From Sivonenia sp049582005 (GTDB lineage: Bacteria > Cyanobacteriota > Cyanobacteriia > Gloeobacterales > PMM-0068): a DNA stretch of 24,127 nt. Below are positions 16,402 to 23,890 of this stretch, piece after piece. Each line of letters starts with the position of its first letter. The stretch's first letter is position 1. The position numbers and the translations under genes are program-made. Under the pieces are notes generated by a model, which ran no database searches, had not been told where the DNA came from, and saw only the letters and a program-made list of their open reading frames with translations. The stretch spans positions 1-24,127 of the forward strand of contig JBAUTB010000225.1 in assembly GCA_049582005.1 (NCBI GenBank). Reading direction: 5' to 3'.

Positions 16402-18150
16402 TTAATTGAGCATAATCATGGCACCGTTAATGGTTATATTTGCGTTCGCCCGAATATCGATGCTGGTCCTGGCATCAATGCTAATACTCCCCGTAGAACT
16501 CATGCTGATACTGCCGCCAATGTCATCCATCGTCAATTTGTGACCGCCGTTGGTTTCAATTTCAACTTTGCGGTCACTATCGTTGATCCGCACTTTGTGA
16601 CCACCGGAAGTGGTGATGTAAACGCCAGCCTTGCTGCCTCCTTTATCTTCTTCTACGAACTGAAGAATATGGCCTGTACGGGTTTTCACCGTCCGCAGAC
16701 GCACCTTGCCATCTTGAACCGAATCATCCACCTTCTCAGGGGGCGCATCTTTTCCATTCCAGACTCCTCCTAGAACATAGGGCCGATGAATATCTCCGTG
16801 TTCAAAAGCAACCAGTACTTCGTCATTGATCTCAGGAAGACAATCAAACCCTCGGTCATCAGCTGCTCCTATGCCTACGACTCTAGCCCAGTGACTTTCA
16901 TGGTCTTCAGTTAACGTTGGGAATTTGACTTTGACCCGGCCCCAACCTTTTGGATCTTTATTATTCGTGACGATTCCAACTAGAAAAGTTTGTCCAGGCT
17001 TGAGGTGGGTTTGAGGAGCCAGGGTTTCAAACAGGCTACCGCCCCGTAAACCCCGAACGCTAAAATCAGTAGTGTAAGCGCGTTCATGATAAAGATGGCG
17101 TGTTTCCGTGACATAGTAATCACCACTGTAAGGCCCCATTTCCTCCAATTTCACTATTTTCCCTGGGCGAATATAAGGATTACCATCTCCCTTAGCATCG
17201 GCATAGACAAATTCTCCTCCTAATTCATCACAGAGGGCTTGAGCCATTATGTCTGCTTCTTTAGGCGTAAAAATAGGCTGGTTTACCACAATCATCTTCG
17301 GTGAGGGAGAACGAAATTTAGTACTGGTTTGACTCCCTTTACCTTTACCTGTTTGGGTAATCAATTTTTCTGATTGTGCGGTAGAGACAATAGCCTTTTT
17401 TTCTCCATAATCCCAACCTCGAACCTCAACCGTATTTACTTGTTCCGCACTGGTAGTACGAACATGGAAACTATAGATATCTCTTAACCACTTGAGATTC
17501 AAAGATTGCTTGGACTTTGGTTTGCAAAAATGTAGTTTACTATCTTGAACAAAAAGTTCAAAACCTATACGGGCAGCTCTTTGCCGCAAAAATCCCATAT
17601 TGGTTTGATTTTCCTGAAAAACGTAATCATGGGGTGCGCCACTATCATCAATAGTTCCAAGAGTTATGCCAACTTCATTCGCTATTTTTTTGACAATATC
17701 ACTATCGGTCATATTGATGAATGAGCGGTTATAACGACCCCTATGTAAACGATGAGAAAAATCATATCCACGAATAATTACAGGGGCATCCCGTTCTTCT
17801 GTGAAATCAGTTTCGATAGCTGTAATTTCTCCTTCAAGAATACAGTTTTCTTTTTTTTCTTCTGATAATTCTGGAGCAATTGTCGTACTGCTGTGAAAAC
17901 TAAATTTAATGCGTTTCCCAATAGCTAATGATGAATTGTCTAACCAGGGTCGAAGATTTTGAATGTCTGCTGAGTGTTCAGGAGCATAAGGATTATGCAA
18001 AACTAAGGTGAACATAGTGGGCATATTAAGACTCTCTTCGAGAGAGATTTGGATCGTATCTGATATTAATTTTTTCTGTTCATTTTGACTCATTCCATCC
18101 ACTTCAATTATAGGACGAGCTAAGTATTGACTTCGATTAGTAGGCATCAT
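16402..18150 (-). CDS. VgrG/gp27-gp5-like spike protein of an eCIS (Afp8-like)
   Basis: A 582-residue central spike. The N-terminal part (about 1-375) is the gp27-like hub of the phage late control D type (e.g. IIRGYDFSHRLHRGRYNRSF, ENQTNMGFLRQRAARIGFEL, VEVRGWDYGEKKAIVS). Residues 388-465 form the gp5-type OB fold: FLVGIVTNNKDPKGWGRVKV, HWARVV, LPEINDEVLVAFEHGDIHRP, YVLGGVWNG. The C-terminus (about 490-582) has the short-period beta repeats of the needle, GHKVRINDSDRKVEIETNGG to SMSSTGSISIDARTSIDIRA. No extra C-terminal effector domain is present. GGGGAGG lies just upstream of two consecutive ATGs at 18150 and 18147. It follows the Afp7-like gene by 11 bases and is followed by PAAR after 13. 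Confidence 0.93.
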   Translation of the reverse strand: MMPTNRSQYLARPIIEVDGMSQNEQKKLISDTIQISLEESLNMPTMFTLVLHNPYAPEHSADIQNLRPWLDNSSLAIGKRIKFSFHSSTTIAPELSEEKKENCILEGEITAIETDFTEERDAPVIIRGYDFSHRLHRGRYNRSFINMTDSDIVKKIANEVGITLGTIDDSGAPHDYVFQENQTNMGFLRQRAARIGFELFVQDSKLHFCKPKSKQSLNLKWLRDIYSFHVRTTSAEQVNTVEVRGWDYGEKKAIVSTAQSEKLITQTGKGKGSQTSTKFRSPSPKMIVVNQPIFTPKEADIMAQALCDELGGEFVYADAKGDGNPYIRPGKIVKLEEMGPYSGDYYVTETRHLYHERAYTTDFSVRGLRGGSLFETLAPQTHLKPGQTFLVGIVTNNKDPKGWGRVKVKFPTLTEDHESHWARVVGIGAADDRGFDCLPEINDEVLVAFEHGDIHRPYVLGGVWNGKDAPPEKVDDSVQDGKVRLRTVKTRTGHILQFVEEDKGGSKAGVYITTSGGHKVRINDSDRKVEIETNGGHKLTMDDIGGSISMSSTGSISIDARTSIDIRANANITINGAMIMLN

Positions 18151-18161
18151 TGATTCCTCCC

Positions 18162-18701
18162 CTATCTGCGTCCACGATTGCGGTCTGGTTGGGCATTAGT
18201 ATTTGTATCGGTTATCTTATCTACCTCTTGCAAACTTAAAGTAACCTCAGCTTGCACGGGGGTTCCATCAGGCAGAAACAGTTTATAGGTAAAGTTCAGA
18301 CTCTTTACAACACAACGAAAGTGAAAAGGTCTGCCCCAGATAAATAAATATACGGGTGGACGTTTATCCTTAGAGTTTCCCTGATTTTCTGCAGGTAAAA
18401 CTGCTTGCTGTAACTTACTAATATATTTATCCCGAACTGATCCTCCTGTTTCATAGGTGTCAAAAAGAATTTTGCTGATTGTGAGAGAATAAGGTTGGAT
18501 TCCCGAGAAATTTGTCTTTGGCAGTAGGCTATTATCCTCTGCTGGAGGTGGATGATGTGTCCCTCTTCCCCTGCTGCTTCCTCCTCCTGTGCCCCAGTTT
18601 ACAGTCCGCATAAATTGAAGCTGGGTCGGATTGAACATAAATTCAATTTCTTCTCCGCTCTCACCAGGTGCAGGCTTAAGTTTAGCTTTCTCAAGATTCA
18701 T
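18162..18701 (-). CDS. eCIS tube/baseplate protein, Afp7/Pvc7-like N-terminal domain, no LysM
   Basis: A 179-residue protein matching the 'contractile injection system tube protein, N-terminal' family. Key segments are IEFMFNPTQLQFMRTVNW (19-36), SLTISKILFDTY (72-83), RPPVYLFIWGRPFHFRCVVK (114-133) and LFLPDGTPVQAEVTLSLQEV (141-160). In Afp7/Pvc7 this domain is followed by a LysM domain; here the protein ends some 19 residues later in a polar basic tail (QPDRNRGRR), so LysM is absent. A Gly/Ser/Arg and His/Pro-rich loop (about 37-56) is inserted after the first strands. The ribosome binding site AGGAGAA lies about 10 bases before the ATG. It sits between the acidic 995-residue gene (29 bases upstream) and VgrG. 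Confidence 0.87.
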   Translation of the reverse strand: MNLEKAKLKPAPGESGEEIEFMFNPTQLQFMRTVNWGTGGGSSRGRGTHHPPPAEDNSLLPKTNFSGIQPYSLTISKILFDTYETGGSVRDKYISKLQQAVLPAENQGNSKDKRPPVYLFIWGRPFHFRCVVKSLNFTYKLFLPDGTPVQAEVTLSLQEVDKITDTNTNAQPDRNRGRR

Positions 18702-18730
18702 CTAAGCAGTTCTCCTATGGGAAATTCAAT

Positions 18731-21718
18731 TCACCAAGGTAAGCGGCCTGAATAAAATCCTTGCCGCTCTCTTTCAATTACTAATCGTTGCCGTAAGCGT
18801 CCATAAATTTCCTGCGCTAAAACTTCAAGATCTATTTCATTTCCCTTATCCTGATTAACTTCATCTGGAAAGGAATTTTCTTCTCCTGGTAGATTTAATA
18901 ATGATTCATCGATATTGTCTAAGGATGTGGATTCAGAAAGAAAATTCTGCTCTTTACCACCCATTAAAGATCTAGAAGGCACAAAATTAGATATTTCTGG
19001 AGTATAAACTTCGCCCTCCGGTTCATTGCTAATGATGGGAATTGCAGGTGAAAATAGCGAACTAGATTCATCTCGTTCAATAGATAGATTTGAGTTGATA
19101 AATTCTTCAATACTAGACCATTCCTGAGGAATATTTAGAGCGGGTAAAGAATGAGGATAACTTCTCTCTTGTTCATTGATAGGGGGATTATTGATAGACT
19201 TTTGCATAAATGTTAAGGGAGTAAAAATTCCCTCATTACGCATTACAGGTAAAGTAGACACCACGGGCAAAGAACTCATCGCTTCAGAAAAGCTAAGAAT
19301 CCCTTCCTGTGAAATAGAACTTTCAGTTTCTGTTGATGAATTAGTAGTAGAACTATTGGTCTCACTTATCAGAGAAAGGTTGGATTCCTCATTGGAACCG
19401 AGAAAATTGGGAGTAGTTGACGAATTACTTTCTTCTGAGGGGGGAGGAGTGATAGAAGCAAAGGTCATCGGTTGCTCTAAGCCCAAAGGGATTCCTTCAC
19501 CCTGCTCCGAAGTGAAGGGCTCGGTAACAGACAGAAAGTGAGTAAGTTGGGTGAGCGGTGAGGAAGTGATGGGCGGAGAAGCAAAGATCATCGGTTGCTC
19601 TAAGCCCAAGGAGATTCCCTCCCGCCGCTCCGCAGCGAAGGGCTCGGTAACAGGCAGAAAGTTAGCAAGTTGGGTAAGCGGTGAGGAAGTGATGAGTGGG
19701 GTGAGAATTCCCAGATTATTGAGAATAGTGGGTAGTGAAAGGACTGCTTCCACATTGGCTTCAGTCTGAGCCACTGGAAGTTCGACGTTGTTTTGGGGCG
19801 GCGCACTTTCCGATTCCGTAGCGATTGGAATTGCTAGCGATGGTGCAGCCATCTCTGTGGTGGCGACCTCAGGAAGAATTTCTCCGGGGATATTTTCTTC
19901 TACCGCTGGAGGCTGGGTACCTTCTTGTATGGCGGGGGGAACTGTACTTTCTGGAGCGATGCTTGCTTCTTCCTCTATAACTTCTTCTTGCTCCAGTCCA
20001 CTAAACGCTTCAATTTGCTGCTCTACGAGTTCTTGGATGCGGGAGATTGGTGGACTAAACTCAGTCTCAGATTGATTTTCAGGATTCTGTTCAGCCTCTG
20101 GAGCAACCATTGCTTCGGGCGTTACCGCGAGTGGTTCGGCGATAGCTGCTACCGCTTCTTCTAACCGATTTTGTTCTGCAGCAAGCGGTTCTCCCTCTGG
20201 GATGACTTCAACAGGAACGGCTATGCTCTCTTCGTTGCTTGGAAGTTGTTCGCTGTTTTTTGGTTCCTCAGCTAGTTCTATCTCAGCAGAGACAGCCATA
20301 GATGGAGGAGTTTCTGGTTCTGCTAGAGAAGTTAGTTCAGCTTCAGCTAGAAGCGGAGTCGGTTCTGCAACCGAACCTACAGGTTCTTCTATTTCAGCAG
20401 CGATTATTTCAGGATTGGAGATAGGCGGCTCTACAATCTCCGCAGCAACTTCTTCGGTTGATAAAACAGGAGCTTCGTTGGTTAGTTCAGGAAGAGATTC
20501 GATTGCTTTGGCGGCTGATTCAGCTACAGGTGGCAGGGAACTTTCTTCCGGCAGCTCGCTTTCTGGAGAAACGGCTGCTTCGACTTCTTCTATAGGTTCG
20601 GTATTCTCGAGCTCTGCTGTCGTTGCTTCTAGCGCTCCTACTGCCTCTGGTTCGTTCTGGACTGCAACAAGTTCTGAAGTTTCAGAAACTTCCTCAGGTT
20701 CAGGAGCAGTTGGTTCGAGATCGCTAATTACACTTGATGCGGTTGTTGGTGTAACAGGCGAAAGTTCTGGTCCTGGAGTGATATTCTCTGCTGTTGATTC
20801 TATTAATGTCTCTGCAAATTCTGGAGCAAAGGAATTTGTTGTAATCGGTTCTGGGATTTCTGTTTCTTCAGATAACTCCGCTTCTGGAGAGACTGTACCT
20901 CCTACATCACTGGGTTGCTCAATAATTTCAGGATGTTCAGGGACTACGGCTACTTCTGTTTCTTCTGGAGATTCTTCCGATTGGGAAACTACGGGAGACG
21001 CTACTTCTTCAGATGCGGAGGAGAATGCAACCGTTGGTTCTATAAGTCCCGTTTCTTGCAGCGGTAATGCTGCTGCAATCGGTTCTGATGGTGAAGTATC
21101 TGCGTCATAATTTTCTTCTGAAACTGCTGAAACTGATAGAGGATTAGAAGAAACTTCGGGAGATAAGGGAGATAATTCTGTTTCGAAAACGGTCTCTACA
21201 AACTCTTTTCCTTCAACTTCAGGGATAGTGGGTAATTCTACTGCGCCTGCTTCTTCTGGAAGAACAGGTTGAATTTCTTGTTCTTCTGTGACTTCAAACT
21301 CTTCTTCTAGGGTAAGAACTTCTTCTGTTTCGATTTCATCCGTTGTTGTTTCCAGTGATTCAGCCGGAGTTTCGGAGTCTGTCTGAAATTCCAAATCACC
21401 AAGGAGGTCAGAAAGTATAGGGCGAGGAACCCTGCGAGACCCTTGGAGTAGTTCTGGTAATACTTCCGCTTGCCCCGTTCTGAGAGAGGCGCGGGCTTCA
21501 GTAAAGAACGGAGATTCTTGAAAAGGATTTTCAGGAAGTTGATAGCCTGGTATCCCCTCTGGGAAGAACATAAAGGGATTAACCGCCATTAAAGATTCTG
21601 CGGCCACAGGCATTAAAAACTGTGGATAGAGCGGCTCTTGTCCAAGCGGCTCAGGAGGAAGCAAGGGATTCGTTAACCCAAGAGGGGGCTCTGTAGTCGT
21701 TGGATTAAAATCTGCCAT
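18731..21718 (-). CDS. large acidic, low-complexity protein of the eCIS operon
   Basis: A 995-residue protein with no recognised domain. Residues 1 to about 105 are Pro- and Phe-rich (FMFFPEGIPGYQLPENPFQE) with a few basic residues. About 110-900 are dominated by Glu, Ser, Pro, Thr, Ala and Val, with very few Lys or Arg, in loose repeats such as PEAELSEETEIPEP, PESELPEESSLPP and EVAAEIVEPPIS. This is what an intrinsically disordered, strongly acidic chain looks like. A 41-residue tandem duplication lies within it. The last 32 residues return to ordered helix: LEVLAQEIYGRLRQRLVIER followed by ERQGFYSGRLPW. The gene sits between the gp19 tube gene (5 bases) and the Afp7-like gene (29 bases), so it is made together with the machine. 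A tape measure, tether or spacer are all conceivable; none is shown. Confidence 0.85.
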   Translation of the reverse strand: MADFNPTTTEPPLGLTNPLLPPEPLGQEPLYPQFLMPVAAESLMAVNPFMFFPEGIPGYQLPENPFQESPFFTEARASLRTGQAEVLPELLQGSRRVPRPILSDLLGDLEFQTDSETPAESLETTTDEIETEEVLTLEEEFEVTEEQEIQPVLPEEAGAVELPTIPEVEGKEFVETVFETELSPLSPEVSSNPLSVSAVSEENYDADTSPSEPIAAALPLQETGLIEPTVAFSSASEEVASPVVSQSEESPEETEVAVVPEHPEIIEQPSDVGGTVSPEAELSEETEIPEPITTNSFAPEFAETLIESTAENITPGPELSPVTPTTASSVISDLEPTAPEPEEVSETSELVAVQNEPEAVGALEATTAELENTEPIEEVEAAVSPESELPEESSLPPVAESAAKAIESLPELTNEAPVLSTEEVAAEIVEPPISNPEIIAAEIEEPVGSVAEPTPLLAEAELTSLAEPETPPSMAVSAEIELAEEPKNSEQLPSNEESIAVPVEVIPEGEPLAAEQNRLEEAVAAIAEPLAVTPEAMVAPEAEQNPENQSETEFSPPISRIQELVEQQIEAFSGLEQEEVIEEEASIAPESTVPPAIQEGTQPPAVEENIPGEILPEVATTEMAAPSLAIPIATESESAPPQNNVELPVAQTEANVEAVLSLPTILNNLGILTPLITSSPLTQLANFLPVTEPFAAERREGISLGLEQPMIFASPPITSSPLTQLTHFLSVTEPFTSEQGEGIPLGLEQPMTFASITPPPSEESNSSTTPNFLGSNEESNLSLISETNSSTTNSSTETESSISQEGILSFSEAMSSLPVVSTLPVMRNEGIFTPLTFMQKSINNPPINEQERSYPHSLPALNIPQEWSSIEEFINSNLSIERDESSSLFSPAIPIISNEPEGEVYTPEISNFVPSRSLMGGKEQNFLSESTSLDNIDESLLNLPGEENSFPDEVNQDKGNEIDLEVLAQEIYGRLRQRLVIERERQGFYSGRLPW
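19457..19702 (-). repeat. 123-bp tandem duplication inside the 995-residue gene
   Basis: Two adjacent units of 123 bases (19457-19579 and 19580-19702) share long identical runs, for example ATCGGTTGCTCTAAGCCCAA and GAAGGGCTCGGTAACA. Each encodes 41 residues of the pattern ITSSPLTQLxxFLxVTEPF followed by GLEQPMxFAS. The length is a multiple of three, so the frame is kept. Differences between copies are mostly single bases, indicating a fairly recent duplication. Confidence 0.9.
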
Positions 21719-21723
21719 GGTTT

Positions 21724-22233
21724 TTAGTTACTGGGGAAATAACCGGACTTGCCGCGCTTCACTGGGGACAAATCTGCTTTACCTTCTCTTGATAGGATCT
21801 TCAGTCCCTCATACGCTAGGGTTAATTGCTCAATGGCAACGATATTGCCATCTGATGCTTTTAACACAGGTGCTTTCCAGGCCACAGGGACAGCTCCAAT
21901 TAATGTCCAAGACTGCATTGTTTCTCCTGCTTGGTTAAACGTGAGAATGCTTACATTCTTACGCGTAACTCGTGCTTGCATGGCTTTACTAGCCCAATCC
22001 CAAAAGTGGATATTATCTGTTAAACCCCGCTTAAGAATTACATCTGTAAACGTTGTCTGACCTAGATAAATACGCTGTTGATCATTAACACCTCCTTCCA
22101 TATAAACGTTTCGTTTGATCTGGCTTCCTAGACCTGAACATTCGCTAAAATAAGCACTAATTTCAGTTCCCACTTCCACATAAAATCGATTAGGAGTGAC
22201 GTATTTTATGACATGGGCATCGACGTTGGCCAT
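21724..22233 (-). CDS. gp19-type tube protein of an eCIS (Afp1/Afp5-like)
   Basis: A 169-residue protein of the T4-like tail tube (gp19) family. Typical stretches are KYVTPNRFYVEVGTEISAYF, SECSGLGSQIKRNVYMEGG, the VILKRGLTDNIHFWDWASKA motif, NVSILTFNQAGETMQSWTLI, VPVAWKAPVLKASDGNIVAI, and EQLTLAYEGL near the end. Such proteins form the inner tube or its baseplate-proximal ring. The ATG at 22233 is chosen because it overlaps the stop of the 60-residue gene (TGATG), a classic coupling arrangement, with GGGGGA upstream; an ATG three codons earlier (22242) is possible. With only one gp19 gene seen here, I cannot say whether it is the main tube subunit or the Afp5-like initiator. Confidence 0.9.
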   Translation of the reverse strand: MANVDAHVIKYVTPNRFYVEVGTEISAYFSECSGLGSQIKRNVYMEGGVNDQQRIYLGQTTFTDVILKRGLTDNIHFWDWASKAMQARVTRKNVSILTFNQAGETMQSWTLIGAVPVAWKAPVLKASDGNIVAIEQLTLAYEGLKILSREGKADLSPVKRGKSGYFPSN

Positions 22234-22415
22234 CAATACCATCCCCCATGGTTCCTATTGCGTTCTTTTTGAATACGCAAATCTTCCAGCAACATTTCAT
22301 AGACCCTTTCACTGAGTGCTTGCAGCATTGCAGGATCACGCAATCTCTCAGCTTTTGAGCGTGGAACTGAATTATCTCCTTGGTTGTGAACGGGGCGTGT
22401 CTGGCGAGTAGACAT
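22233..22415 (-). CDS. 60-residue helical protein at the head of the eCIS operon
   Basis: A small basic protein of 60 residues, not assigned to a named family. The first 28 residues are polar and probably flexible; 31-52 form an amphipathic helix, LQALSERVYEMLLEDLRIQK plus ER, and the end is NRNHGGWY. The helix matches the C-terminal helix of the 995-residue protein in the same operon. Its position next to a gp19 gene recalls the very small Afp6-type genes of Afp/PVC clusters, but sequence similarity to those is not evident to me. Its stop overlaps the gp19 start (TGATG). The ATG at 22415 has no ribosome binding site and directly follows the T run of a terminator-like hairpin. Confidence 0.75.
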   Translation of the reverse strand: MSTRQTRPVHNQGDNSVPRSKAERLRDPAMLQALSERVYEMLLEDLRIQKERNRNHGGWY

Positions 22416-22465
22416 AAAAAGACCCAGTACTGCCGTCAGTTTAGAAAGGCGGGCTCGTACTGGGT
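22416..22465 (-). terminator. terminator-like hairpin abutting the first eCIS start codon
   Basis: On - , ACCCAGTAC (22465-22457) pairs perfectly with GTACTGGGT (22430-22422) around a 26-base loop that can itself form a short GCC/GGC stem. CTTTTT follows at once, and the ATG of the 60-residue gene comes immediately after. It lies about 30 bases beyond the stop of the Asp-rich gene. It is well placed to end that transcript, or to attenuate read-through into the eCIS genes. Confidence 0.65.
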
Positions 22466-22495
22466 AGTAGCCGAAAGTCGTAGCTTTAGCGTTTA

Positions 22496-23326
22496 TTAGA
22501 AGCGGATGTCATCCATGTCACCATCCCGGTCGTAGTCATTCTGCCAGATATCTACAGTGCCATCGCCGTCACGGTCAATTTTTCTGTCTATGACATCGGT
22601 ACCCTCGGCCAGATCTCGTTCGGCATAGGTAAGATGGCCGCTTGTATCAGCGTGGGTTACATCACGTTCGTCAAAGATATCGTCCCGGTCAGTGTCGATC
22701 CTAATATCACGGCTACTTCCTGCTCGATCCATATGGCTCTGGTCACGAGCAACCACATCTCCATCTTGCAAGACATCTACGTTATGGTCTAAGCCTGAAC
22801 GCTGGGCGTTCAGGCTCGACCGCCAATCAGCATCCCCATCACCATCAGCATCTACAGACCATTCGCCCTTGGCCTCAAAGTCAAATTGGCTGGCATTACC
22901 CCTGCGATTGTTGACTCGGACATCATCTAGTTCTCCATCGCCGTCTAAGTCTCTGAGTTCCCGGTCAATTTTGCCATCTCCGTCATCGTCATAGCGACCA
23001 GAAGTTTGCCTACCCTCTTCATCAAACTCTTGCTCATACATACTCTTGACCCGACCCGACCGATCCATCTCAACGCCGCGATTATAGACAGAGCCGTTTT
23101 CATCGGTTACGCTCATCGCACGCACACTACTACCATCATGGCGACGTTGGGTGTATTCAAAAGCATCTGCTTCTCCATCGTGGTCTATATCAGCACTGAC
23201 CGCATGGACCTGACCACCTCCATCCTCATTCGTAGTGTACTGTTCCGTTGAAAGCGCTGGTTCGTCATAATCTTCATCCCCGGTGAGTTGGTACTCATCG
23301 TCAACATCCAGTCTTGGGCGACTCAT
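22496..23326 (-). CDS. Asp-rich DxDxDG calcium-binding-type repeat protein, no signal peptide
   Basis: A 276-residue, strongly acidic protein. It carries several EF-hand/thrombospondin-3-like calcium loops of the form DxDxDGxxD: DIDHDGEADAF (46-56), DDDGDGKIDRE (113-123), DLDGDGELDD (126-135), DADGDGDAD (159-167), DTDRDDIFDE (211-220), DRDGDGTVDIW (251-261) and DYDRDGDMDD (264-273). Less regular copies lie between (MDRSGR, TDENGS, LQDGDV, MDRAGS). The spacing suggests repeat units of roughly 20-40 residues, each 'D-x-D-x-D-G plus an aromatic/charged strand'. There is no signal peptide and no membrane segment, which is unusual because such repeats usually work outside the cell. A strong AAGGAGA ribosome binding site precedes the ATG. 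It follows a small membrane-protein gene by 43 bases and precedes the eCIS genes. Function unknown; a passenger of the injection system is one possibility. Confidence 0.85.
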   Translation of the reverse strand: MSRPRLDVDDEYQLTGDEDYDEPALSTEQYTTNEDGGGQVHAVSADIDHDGEADAFEYTQRRHDGSSVRAMSVTDENGSVYNRGVEMDRSGRVKSMYEQEFDEEGRQTSGRYDDDGDGKIDRELRDLDGDGELDDVRVNNRRGNASQFDFEAKGEWSVDADGDGDADWRSSLNAQRSGLDHNVDVLQDGDVVARDQSHMDRAGSSRDIRIDTDRDDIFDERDVTHADTSGHLTYAERDLAEGTDVIDRKIDRDGDGTVDIWQNDYDRDGDMDDIRF

Positions 23327-23369
23327 AATTTTCTCCTTGAAGTGTTTTAGGTGAGGGCAGCAGCAGAAA

Positions 23370-23576
23370 CTAAGTTCTGAGGAATAAGAAATGAGTAATA
23401 AGCAAAGAGATGGCGAGCCCTACTCCAACAAAAGCCATCGGGAGGAGCATCGGCAGCACCACAATTAAGGCAAGGGTCCATAGGGCCAGCATGAGGTCAG
23501 CTATATTTTCTGAGATTGCAGCCTTCGAAGGATGATGGGCATCGGAGAAATGTTGCTTCCGCTCGATAGGTTCCAT
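23370..23576 (-). CDS. small membrane protein
   Basis: A 68-residue protein from the ATG at 23576, which has GAGGG 8 bases upstream; a TTG five codons earlier is less likely. Residues 1-25 are polar (RKQHFSDAHHPSKAA). From 26 to the end there are one or two hydrophobic helices (LMLALWTLALIVVLPMLLPM and VGVGLAISLLITHFLF), finishing in LRT. It looks like a hairpin-type membrane protein with a cytosolic N-terminus. No family is recognised. It is in one transcription unit with the Asp-rich gene downstream. Confidence 0.65.
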   Translation of the reverse strand: MEPIERKQHFSDAHHPSKAAISENIADLMLALWTLALIVVLPMLLPMAFVGVGLAISLLITHFLFLRT

Positions 23577-23890
23577 GGCTACGTCCCTCAAAATCGATGA
23601 ATAATCTCTAGCGTTGTTGTTATAAATAAAGGATAGAAAATTTACGCTTTAAATTCAGTGCAAAAAAGTAAGGTTATTTTTGGAAGAGATTAACGGTGCA
23701 CTTCCGAAAAGTATGAAAAAGTGATCTTGAAGAAGAATTTCTGCACGACTAGCAAGGGCCGCTATAGTCTCTTGCGCATACAGGTAGATCTTCTTCTCAA
23801 AACAAGGACTCGGTTAGGAAATTCTTGACCCAGGACCACCGCTTTCATTTTCGTGCGTTTTATTTTGCTTGATGGCGATTTTTCACAAAA
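23577..23890. other. intergenic region, probable promoter area
   Basis: About 314 bases between the FHA gene end and the small membrane-protein gene, both on -. It is A+T-rich, especially at 23600-23680, as expected for a promoter of the two-gene unit, but I could not pick a convincing -35/-10 pair. GAAGAAGAA near 23728 and TTCTTC near 23790 are partly complementary, without the shape of a terminator. No gene is seen. Confidence 0.45.

Noticed and set aside
20202..21110. 302-codon open frame on + opposite the 995-residue gene
   Set aside because: Its Ser/Gly/Thr-rich product is the mirror image of low-complexity Glu/Ser/Pro coding on the other strand; there is no ribosome binding site or domain.
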